From assembly GCA_020725115.1 (NCBI GenBank), contig DYFR01000001.1, forward strand, positions 124,001-188,000: a stretch of DNA of 64,000 nucleotides, written 5' to 3'. Source of the stretch: Thiohalomonas denitrificans. Its GTDB lineage: Bacteria; Pseudomonadota; Gammaproteobacteria; Thiohalomonadales; Thiohalomonadaceae. Each line of letters opens with the position of its first letter. Within the stretch, counting starts at the first letter, position 1. The notes beneath the pieces were generated by a model. That model was not told the origin of the DNA. It ran no database searches and worked only from the letters and a program-made list of their open reading frames with translations. Position numbers and translations under genes: made by a program. Positions 1-6,341 of this stretch are shown here, in pieces.

Positions 1-270
1 ATATTCCTCGGCATCGGTCTTGGCGTAGGCCAGCATCACCACGAACAGGGTGAGGATCAGGGTGAGCATGTCGATGTAGGTGAATACCCAGGCGTTGTCA
101 TCCTCGTAGGTGGAATCAGGTCTTGCTTCGTGAGTCTGCGCCCAGGGCAGCGGCGTGCGCCGCGCCTCTTCCAGTTCGGCACGCAATCGATCGGTATCAA
201 GCCTGTACTCATCCTCAAGCAGCGACGTGCTGCTGCCGTTCAGGTGGTTGTTGCCGGGAGTTTCTGCCAT
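1..270 (-). CDS. motB: Flagellar stator protein MotB family, N-terminal part (cut by window edge)
   Basis: Only the first 90 codons are in the window; the peptidoglycan-binding OmpA-like part lies beyond base 1. MotB-type proteins anchor the stator to the cell wall and form the ion channel with MotA. The visible part has a hydrophilic N-terminus of about 60 residues and then one membrane segment, FTYIDMLTLILTLFVVMLAY. Asp67 in this segment is in the position of the ion-carrying aspartate of MotB (Asp32 in E. coli), so the cytoplasmic tail is longer than usual. Two in-frame ATGs (276 and 270) follow the motA stop. The second has GGGGA six bases upstream and is preferred. Spacing from motA is 12 bases, so the pair is translated from one message. 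MotD or another paralogue is possible. Confidence 0.8.
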   Translation of the reverse strand, partial: MAETPGNNHLNGSSTSLLEDEYRLDTDRLRAELEEARRTPLPWAQTHEARPDSTYEDDNAWVFTYIDMLTLILTLFVVMLAYAKTDAEEY

Positions 271-282
271 GGCCATTCCCCG

Positions 283-1053
283 CTACTGGCGGATTTCGTC
301 CTCGTAGCGCGCCATGAACGACTTGAGGGTTTCGCGGATATAGGCAGGTGAGCGTCCCTTGCTCATCAGCGTGATGCCTTCCAGCACCATGTTCATCAGC
401 ATCACGCGCTGCTCGGTGCGCCGCTCCATCTTGATGGCGATGGGCTTGAATACCAGATTGGCGAGGATGATGCCGTAGAAGGTGGTGATCAATGCAATGC
501 CGAGATTGACACCGATGCTTTCGAAGTCAGAGCCCTCCATGCCGAACAGCATGTTGATCAGGCCCACCAGGGTGCCGAGCATGCCGAAGGCCGGGGCGTA
601 CATGGCCATGGTGCGGAACACCTGTGCCTCGGCGGTCTCCTTGGCGCGCAGCCGGGTCATGCGCCACTGCAGCAGGTCGAGAATATCGTCCAGTGGCGTG
701 TCGTCGATAACCAGCTGGATGCCCATGCGCAGGTAGGGATTGTGGATATCATCAAGGCGGCTTTCGATGGCGGCGAGGTTGCCCTTGAACCACTGCCGCG
801 ACACCTCGACGATCTCCTCCATGTCCTCCTTGGCATAATAACGTTCACTGCGCAGCACGATGATGAAGATGCGGAACACCCGCAGAACCTCATGCAGCGG
901 ATAACTGACCAGGGTGGCGGCGATGGTGCCGCCGAGCACGATGCCGAGTCCGGGCAGATTCCAGAACACACCGTAATCCCTGGCGGTGAACGCAACCGTC
1001 ACCGTGAGCAGAACGATACCGCCGATCATGCCGAGTACGGTTGCCGGATTCAT
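283..1053 (-). CDS. motA: Flagellar motor stator protein MotA/PomA family
   Basis: A 256-residue inner-membrane protein of the MotA/TolQ/ExbB class that drives flagellar rotation with ion flow. There are four hydrophobic segments: two near the N-terminus (about 5-25 and 34-52) and two near residues 150-205 flanking the conserved PAFGMLGTLVGLINML region. The long cytoplasmic loop between segments 2 and 3 and the charged tail fit MotA/PomA. Length agrees with PomA-type stators (about 255) rather than E. coli MotA (295). It lies directly upstream of a MotB-like gene. AGGGGA precedes the ATG. Whether it uses H+ or Na+ cannot be decided from these data. Confidence 0.85.
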   Translation of the reverse strand: MNPATVLGMIGGIVLLTVTVAFTARDYGVFWNLPGLGIVLGGTIAATLVSYPLHEVLRVFRIFIIVLRSERYYAKEDMEEIVEVSRQWFKGNLAAIESRLDDIHNPYLRMGIQLVIDDTPLDDILDLLQWRMTRLRAKETAEAQVFRTMAMYAPAFGMLGTLVGLINMLFGMEGSDFESIGVNLGIALITTFYGIILANLVFKPIAIKMERRTEQRVMLMNMVLEGITLMSKGRSPAYIRETLKSFMARYEDEIRQ

Positions 1054-1095
1054 GAGCCATTCATCCCCTGATTTTTTCTGTTGCCATGTTAGCGC

Positions 1096-2373
1096 CTATT
1101 CCAGCTCCCGCGCCATGCGTCGGCCCTGCGTCAGATCCACCCGACTGAGAAACCAGGCGCCGAGGGCAAACAGCACCAGCAGCGACAGCAGCGACAGGCG
1201 CGGCTCGCCGCTGGCCAGGGACACCCAGCCCACCATGATCGGGCCCACCACCGCGGCGAACTTGCCCAGCATGTTGTAGAAACCGAAGAACTCGGCACTT
1301 TTATCCGCCGGGATCAGGCGCGCGTAGAGCGAACGGCTCAGCGACTGGATGCCGCCCTGCACCAGGCCGATCACCACCGCCAGCACATAGAACTCGGCCT
1401 CGCTCTCCATGCGCGCTGCCCACAGCACCACCAGACAGTACACGAATATGGCCACATAGATGCCGGCCTTGGGGCCGTAGCGTTCGCCCAGACGGCCGAA
1501 TATCACCGCCGCAGGGAAACCGACGAACTGGGTGATGAGCAGCGCCACAATCAGGCTGTCGGCAGCCAGGCCGATGGCCAGACCGTAGTCCACCGCCATG
1601 CGGATGATGGTGTCCACCGCATCGATGTAGCACCAGTAGGCGAGCAGGAACAGGCCGACATGACGCAGTCGCCGTATCTCGCGAAAGGTATCGCGCAGCT
1701 GGCGGAACCCGCCCGTCACCGCCGCCATCCCGGCGCGCCCGGTTCCCGGCGGTTCCGCCACCCACCAGGCCAGCGGCAGGGTGAACAGTGTCCACCACAC
1801 CGCCACGGTGAGAAACGAGATGCGCACGGCCTCGGCGGCACCGGCCAGACCGAACCAGTGCGGCTTCAGCGTCATCGTCACGTTTACCGCGAACAGCAGG
1901 CCACCACCCAGATAGCCGAGGGCAAAACCGAGGGCGGAGACGCGGTCGTAACGCGCCGGCGAGGCCACCGCCACGATCAGGGCGTCGTAAAAGATCAGGC
2001 TGGCGAAAAAACCGATGGAGGCGCCTACATACAACAGTGCGGCGAGCAGCCAGTCACCCTGAGCGACAAAATACAGCCCGCCGGTCATGCCCACGCCGAG
2101 GGCAGTAAAGGCATAGAGAAAGCCCTTGCGCACCCGGCCCTGATCGGCGATGGCGCCCAGGGCCGGGGCAATGAAGATGATCAGCAGGCTGGCCAGGGAG
2201 TTGGCCACACCGAGCTGGAAGGTACTCTCGGTGACGTCGCTGCCGGCACTCCAGTACTGCTTGAAGAACAGCGGAAAGAAACCGGCCATCACCGTGGTGG
2301 CAAAGGCGGAATTGCCCCAGTCGTACAGGGCCCAGGCGTAAACGGATTTCTTGTTGTCGACGTGCCGCTCCAT
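1096..2373 (-). CDS. MFS transporter, UMF1 / Atg22-like family
   Basis: A 425-residue polytopic membrane protein with about 12 hydrophobic segments. The N-terminus (YAWALYDWGNSAFATTVMAG) is the signature of the bacterial UMF1 branch of the major facilitator superfamily related to yeast vacuolar Atg22. The substrate is unknown; yeast Atg22 exports amino acids from the vacuole, but that role cannot be carried over. The ATG at 2373 is chosen because AAGG lies seven bases upstream; a GTG two codons earlier is too close to that site. The barrel gene upstream ends 23 bases before it on the same strand, so they may be cotranscribed. Confidence 0.8.
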   Translation of the reverse strand: MERHVDNKKSVYAWALYDWGNSAFATTVMAGFFPLFFKQYWSAGSDVTESTFQLGVANSLASLLIIFIAPALGAIADQGRVRKGFLYAFTALGVGMTGGLYFVAQGDWLLAALLYVGASIGFFASLIFYDALIVAVASPARYDRVSALGFALGYLGGGLLFAVNVTMTLKPHWFGLAGAAEAVRISFLTVAVWWTLFTLPLAWWVAEPPGTGRAGMAAVTGGFRQLRDTFREIRRLRHVGLFLLAYWCYIDAVDTIIRMAVDYGLAIGLAADSLIVALLITQFVGFPAAVIFGRLGERYGPKAGIYVAIFVYCLVVLWAARMESEAEFYVLAVVIGLVQGGIQSLSRSLYARLIPADKSAEFFGFYNMLGKFAAVVGPIMVGWVSLASGEPRLSLLSLLVLFALGAWFLSRVDLTQGRRMARELE

Positions 2374-2396
2374 CGGCACACCTTAGCATGAGCCTG

Positions 2397-3164
2397 CTAC
2401 AGCGCGAACCGTAATGCCACGCCCACCCCCCAGTCCGGACTGGTGTCGCTCAGGCCCTTCAGCACATGACCGATGACCCGGGTCTTGCGATCCAGATCCT
2501 GCCCCAGATACAGCGTCAGCTCGCGCTTGCCGTCGACGCCGTCCAGCGGTGCCTGTTCGCCGTACAACTCGACACCACCGTCGGCCCGGCCGACGGGAAA
2601 ATTGAAGCCCACGGCGCCATACCAGATGTTGCGGTAATCGACACCCGGCGGGTCACCCGGCAGCTTGTAGCCCACCTGCCCATACAGCGCCGCCTTGGCC
2701 AGTTCCAGTTGCAGCGCATAGTCATTGGCGCCGGTACCGAGGCGGCGTGTTTCGTCGGCGGTGCCGAATTTTGCCTTGGCGGTCAGTGCGGCCCAGGGGC
2801 GCTGGGCTGTTTCCTCCCACAGGCGCAAAGTGCCGGAGGCAGTCACATCACCCAGACCGCTGTCGGTACGCGTGCTGGTCGTGACCTTGGTCGGACTGAG
2901 TCGCCCCATGCCGCTGCCGCTCACCACCACGTCACCCGGCCCCGAAACCCACAGATACGGCACGGACAGCGACCAGGCATAACGTGCCTCGGCATACGCC
3001 AGCGTCAGCGGCAGTGACAGCAGATTGACGTTGCTGCCGGTGCCGTAATCGCCGCGTGTATATTCAGCGCCGATACCCAGGCTGTAGCCGGACTCGGCCG
3101 CAGCCAGCGGTGCAGCGACCAGTGCCGCCACCAGCGTCCAGCCTGGATGCATTATCTTCATCAT
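2397..3164 (-). CDS. Predicted outer-membrane beta-barrel protein
   Basis: A 255-residue exported protein. The first about 23 residues form a signal peptide (hydrophobic core, cleavage near AAAESG). The mature part shows alternating polar and hydrophobic stretches and ends in ...VGVALRFAL; a terminal hydrophobic residue after a beta-strand is typical of outer-membrane barrels. Gly- and Tyr-rich strand-like segments (for example YALQLELAKAALYGQVGYKL) support this. I do not recognise a named family; such proteins are often annotated as a putative transporter or DUF. It sits between the UMF1 transporter and the DUF3106 gene on the same strand. Function unknown. Confidence 0.6.
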   Translation of the reverse strand: MMKIMHPGWTLVAALVAAPLAAAESGYSLGIGAEYTRGDYGTGSNVNLLSLPLTLAYAEARYAWSLSVPYLWVSGPGDVVVSGSGMGRLSPTKVTTSTRTDSGLGDVTASGTLRLWEETAQRPWAALTAKAKFGTADETRRLGTGANDYALQLELAKAALYGQVGYKLPGDPPGVDYRNIWYGAVGFNFPVGRADGGVELYGEQAPLDGVDGKRELTLYLGQDLDRKTRVIGHVLKGLSDTSPDWGVGVALRFAL

Positions 3165-3197
3165 GCTCGTTCATTCCTGATGTCAGGGATTCCACAA

Positions 3198-3734
3198 TCA
3201 GCGGCGGCCACCCATGCCGCCGCCGCCAGAGTCGCGCCGCTGCTCCATCCGATCACGCGTCGGCCGGTCACGCCGTTCCTGCTCGCGACGCTGCTGCGCC
3301 CGCTCCTGTACCTGTCCACGTTCAGCGGGGGACATCTCCTCCCAGCGCTGACGCAGATTCTGCCGCTGCTCCGCGGGCAGTCCGCGGAACTGCTGGGCAC
3401 GCTGGCGGATGCGTTCCTGCTGCTCCGGCGGCAACTGGCGAAACTGCTCGTAACGCTGGCGAATCTGCGCCTGCTGCTCCGGTGCCATGCTGCGCCACTG
3501 CTGGAAACGCTCCTGTGCCTGGTCACGCTGCTGTGGTGTCATCGCCTGCCAATGCCGGGCACCTTTCTGCAGCCGTTCACGCTGTTCCGCATCCAGGCTG
3601 TCCCAGCGCCCGGCATAGGGTGCCAGCACCTTCTGCTCTGCCGCGCTCAACTCACCCCAGGCCAGGGCGGCCCAGGCCTGTGTCAGCGGCAACAGCAGAG
3701 CCGCAACCAGCAAGTACCACTGTCGTCTGTTCAT
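3198..3734 (-). CDS. DUF3106 family secreted protein
   Basis: A signal peptide (core LLVAALLLPLTQAWA) is followed by repeated helical motifs of the type W-x-x-(M/L)-(S/T/P)-P-(E/Q)-Q-R that characterise DUF3106: for example WQAMTPQQRDQAQERFQQW and FRQLPPEQQERIRQRAQQF. The C-terminal 35 residues are Arg-rich and end in a Gly tract. The role is unknown; DUF3106 genes often sit beside an ECF sigma factor and a DUF3619-like protein, as here, which suggests envelope stress. AGGAG lies five bases before the ATG at 3734; an ATG one codon earlier overlaps the upstream stop. It is the last gene of the sigma-factor operon. Confidence 0.75.
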   Translation of the reverse strand: MNRRQWYLLVAALLLPLTQAWAALAWGELSAAEQKVLAPYAGRWDSLDAEQRERLQKGARHWQAMTPQQRDQAQERFQQWRSMAPEQQAQIRQRYEQFRQLPPEQQERIRQRAQQFRGLPAEQRQNLRQRWEEMSPAERGQVQERAQQRREQERRDRPTRDRMEQRRDSGGGGMGGRR

Positions 3735-3931
3735 CATTGCTCCTGCCCTCCACGCTCGGCACCATCCCGTTCAGGCATGGGTGCGTCCAGCTGGGTCGGA
3801 TCCAGCCATTGACCCTCGGCGGTCTCAAAACTGCCGAGAAACTCCAGCAGCTCCAGACTTGGTGCCTCGTCTTCCGCCGCCACCGGGGCGGCCAGCAACA
3901 ACACGGCCAACACCAGCGGCTTACCCCGCAT
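3734..3931 (-). CDS. Small secreted protein of the ECF-sigma operon, unknown function
   Basis: A 65-residue protein with a clear signal peptide (LVLAVLLLAAPVAA) and a short acidic mature region (SLELLEFLGSFETAEGQWLD and a Glu/Gln-rich tail). The ATG overlaps the end of the DUF3619-like gene by 11 bases and its stop overlaps the DUF3106 start, so translation is coupled on both sides. The L-E-F-L-G-S-F/W-E-T pattern recurs in small proteins next to DUF3106 genes in other proteobacteria as far as I recall, but I know no function. It may belong to an anti-sigma or sensing complex in the periplasm; that is inference from position only. Confidence 0.65.
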   Translation of the reverse strand: MRGKPLVLAVLLLAAPVAAEDEAPSLELLEFLGSFETAEGQWLDPTQLDAPMPERDGAERGGQEQ

Positions 3932-4262
3932 GCATGCCTTCCTCTTCCAGCCAGTGATAAAAATCCAGATCCTGATACAGCTCCAGACTGTCGGTGGAGG
4001 TAAGCAACTCGAAATCCGTCGCCCCGTTGAAACCGTTGCCGGGCAGCGGTACCGGCTGCCCCAGCCACAACACCGCCGCCAGTACCGAGGCAAACACTGC
4101 ACCACCTGCCGGCAACCACCACAACCGCATCCTGCGCCGCGGCGCCAGGGCGCGCGACCGTGCCTGCGCCAGGCGTGATCGCGTGGCGCCATCCAGATTC
4201 GCCACGCCCTCATCCAGCGTGGCACGCACCTGTTCGATCAGTTGTCTGTCGTCGTCATGCAT
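3921..4262 (-). CDS. DUF3619-like membrane protein, probable anti-sigma partner
   Basis: A 113-residue protein with a cytoplasmic N-terminal half (about residues 1-42, with two short amphipathic helices and an Arg-rich end [13 protein letters not shown]), one membrane segment ([20 protein letters not shown]) and a short periplasmic tail. This layout matches small single-span proteins encoded next to ECF sigma factors and suggests an anti-sigma role, which is inferred. Its start overlaps the sigma gene by eight bases, so the two are translationally coupled. No zinc-binding HxxxCxxC motif is present, so it is not a classical ZAS-type anti-sigma factor. Confidence 0.65.
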   Translation of the reverse strand: MHDDDRQLIEQVRATLDEGVANLDGATRSRLAQARSRALAPRRRMRLWWLPAGGAVFASVLAAVLWLGQPVPLPGNGFNGATDFELLTSTDSLELYQDLDFYHWLEEEGMHAG

Positions 4263-4776
4263 GGCGGTGTTCCTCCAGCTGTCCTCGCAGCGCCTGCACC
4301 GCGCGCGAGTAATGTGTCTTCACGCTGCCTTCCGAGATGCCCATGGCCGCGGCAGTCTGCGCCGTATCCAGCCCTTCCCAGGCGCGCAGCAGAAAGGCCT
4401 GCTGTTGCCGCAAAGGCAGTTCACGCACCGCCCGGTCGATCGCCGTCAGCGTCTGCTGCCCATCCATCTGTCGCTCCGGTTCGCCGGCCGGGTCGGCCGG
4501 AAACCCCTCCAGCGGGTCATCCTCATCCTCGGCATCACGGCCAAACCACACCCGCAGGCGCGACCGCACCTTGTCACGCCGGTACCAGTCACGGATGCGG
4601 CTTTGCAGGATGGTGTGAAACAGCGGCGGCCACTGTGCCGGCTCGCGCCCGCCATAGCGCTGCACCAGCGTGATCATCGCCTCCTGCACCAGCTCCAGCG
4701 CATCGTCGCGGTTGCCGGTGGCAAACCAGGCGATGCGGAAGGCGCGCCCTTCGATACCGGCAAGAAAACGGTTCAT
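4255..4776 (-). CDS. ECF-type RNA polymerase sigma factor
   Basis: A 173-residue sigma-70 family protein. Region 2 spans about residues 1-70, with [18 protein letters not shown] as the core-binding helix and the DNA-melting part after it. Region 4 spans about 110-165, with the helix-turn-helix [21 protein letters not shown] linker rich in Asp/Glu joins them. It would direct transcription of this four-gene operon and probably envelope genes. The ATG at 4776 lacks a good ribosome site. The frame is open upstream, and AAGGAG sits six bases before an in-frame CTG at 4794, which could be a rare start adding six residues. Confidence 0.85.
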   Translation of the reverse strand: MNRFLAGIEGRAFRIAWFATGNRDDALELVQEAMITLVQRYGGREPAQWPPLFHTILQSRIRDWYRRDKVRSRLRVWFGRDAEDEDDPLEGFPADPAGEPERQMDGQQTLTAIDRAVRELPLRQQQAFLLRAWEGLDTAQTAAAMGISEGSVKTHYSRAVQALRGQLEEHRHA

Positions 4777-4859
4777 CTGCGCATTGGAATTCAGGGCATT
4801 CTCCTTCCGCTCCCCCCACCGGCAGCGCGGTGCGCGCTGCCGGTATCGTGCTCACTGTG

Positions 4860-5303
4860 CTAGCGGCCCTTGCCACCGCCTGCGCCGCCGGCACCGCCCA
4901 TACGGCCACCACCGCCCCCCTGCCCACTACCACCATTGCCCTTGCCCATACTGCCGCCCTGGCCCTTCTGGCTGCCGGAGCCACCTTCATTGAGACGCTG
5001 CTCCAGATTCTGGCGGCGCTGATCCATCGCCTGCGGCACCTGGTCATCACGACGCTGCATGGCACCATCGGCACGCTCATTGTGACGCTGCATCGCATCA
5101 CCCACCCGCTGCTCGCGCTGCTCCATGCGCTGCTGGTTTTCCGCGCGCCGCGCCTGCTCCACGTCAGCCTGATTCACCCGTTCCTGGGCACGGGTGCGGG
5201 TCTGTTCCTGCGTCTGGGTTTGGGTATCCTCAGCCCATGCCGGCATGGTCAGCAGAGCGGAAATCAGGCCGGCGGCCAGCAGGGAATGATTGAAGTTCTT
5301 CAT
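4860..5303 (-). CDS. Secreted Gln/Arg-rich protein with Gly-rich tail, unknown function
   Basis: A 147-residue protein with a signal peptide (SLLAAGLISALLTMPAWA). Residues about 25-100 are very rich in Gln, Arg and Glu and should form one long charged helix; it contains imprecise repeats of (M/A)-x-x-R-x-(E/D/Q). The last 40 residues are almost only Gly, Ser, Lys and Arg and probably disordered. The ATG at 5303 has AGGAG nine bases upstream; a longer frame from 5384 would destroy the signal peptide. It is directly upstream of the ECF-sigma gene (84-base gap). Composition resembles the DUF3106 protein in the same cluster; both may bind envelope polymers, which is speculation. Confidence 0.65.
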   Translation of the reverse strand: MKNFNHSLLAAGLISALLTMPAWAEDTQTQTQEQTRTRAQERVNQADVEQARRAENQQRMEQREQRVGDAMQRHNERADGAMQRRDDQVPQAMDQRRQNLEQRLNEGGSGSQKGQGGSMGKGNGGSGQGGGGGRMGGAGGAGGGKGR

Positions 5304-5417
5304 GATACAGGCTCCTGGGTTCAGTGAAGTTAAAAGTGGACTTACAGTGACAGTTAACGCACCACTGCCCCAAAGGGTTGACACGGAACCGGAAAAAATC
5401 TGCGCGGCTGCGCTGAT

Positions 5418-6188
5418 TCAGGATTGCAGGCGCAGCACCGTACGGGCATTGGCCGTGGTGGCCGCCGCCAGAGACGAGGCATCCACACCGCGCACCTCGG
5501 CCAGGGCAGCAAGGACTTCAGGCAGGTATTCCGGGCTGTTGCGCTCGCCGCGGTGGGCGGCGGTGACGATGTCGGGGGCGTCGGTCTCCAGCACGATGGC
5601 CTCCAGCGGCAGCTCCCGGGCCAGGGTGCGGATACGGCTGGAGCGCTCGTAGGTCAGCGTGCCGCCGAAGCCCAGCTTGAATCCGAGTTCCAGGTATTGC
5701 TCCGCCTGCTGGCGGCTGCCGGAAAAGGCGTGGGCGATACCGCCCTGGGTGAACTTGAGCCGGCGCAGGGTGGCCAGCACCTGGTCATGGGCCTTGCGCA
5801 CATGCAGCAGCACCGGCAAGGCAAACTCCTCCGCCAGACGCAACTGGGCCTCGAACAGGGTCTGCTGCGCCGCCCGATCCAGTTCCTCGACGAAATAATC
5901 CAGCCCGATCTCGCCCACCGCCACCGGCCGCTCCTCGGCCAGCAGCGCCCGCAACTGCTCCATGTGCTCCGGCCGATGGATGTCGAGATAGATGGGGTGC
6001 ATACCCAGGGCCGGCAGCAGATCCGCCTCCCAGCGGCACAGGGCCTGCAGGAACGCCCAGCCCGGCTGGTGGATGGCCGGCACTATCTGCCGCACTACAC
6101 CGGCGGCACGGGCACGGGCCAGCACCTGCGCGCGATCGGCGGCAAATTCCTCAACGTCTATATGGCAATGGGTATCGATGAGTTCCAT
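5418..6188 (-). CDS. TatD family metal-dependent deoxyribonuclease (YjjV-like)
   Basis: A 256-residue TIM-barrel hydrolase. Metal-binding motifs are in the expected order: DTHCHID (residues 5-11), GEIGLDYF (near 91), HVRKAHD (near 127), HAFSG (near 150) and ETDAPDI (near 200). TatD proteins are 3'-5' DNA exonucleases or AP-site enzymes in repair, although several paralogues have no proven role. The start at 6188 gives the usual beginning MELIDTHCH; a longer frame from 6248 would add 20 unrelated residues. It is transcribed away from the M16 protease, with a 153-base divergent promoter region between them. Confidence 0.9.
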   Translation of the reverse strand: MELIDTHCHIDVEEFAADRAQVLARARAAGVVRQIVPAIHQPGWAFLQALCRWEADLLPALGMHPIYLDIHRPEHMEQLRALLAEERPVAVGEIGLDYFVEELDRAAQQTLFEAQLRLAEEFALPVLLHVRKAHDQVLATLRRLKFTQGGIAHAFSGSRQQAEQYLELGFKLGFGGTLTYERSSRIRTLARELPLEAIVLETDAPDIVTAAHRGERNSPEYLPEVLAALAEVRGVDASSLAAATTANARTVLRLQS

Positions 6189-6276
6189 GGCTCTATTAAA
6201 GCAGGATCGGACAAACCAGCACTCACTATCGTCGAGTAGCCAGGCCAAAACAGGCCGACCCCGAGTCTCTTCCTTG

Positions 6277-6282
6277 TATACT
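6277..6282 (+). promoter_or_regulatory. Candidate -10 element of the M16C protease gene
   Basis: TATACT lies 60 bases before the protease start, in the divergent gap shared with the tatD-like gene. No convincing -35 hexamer lies 16-18 bases upstream, so confidence is low. Confidence 0.3.
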
Positions 6283-6341
6283 GGCGCCCCTGGCCCTACC
6301 TAATTCATTCCATTGATTACCGCTCACCGCGCAGGAACCCG

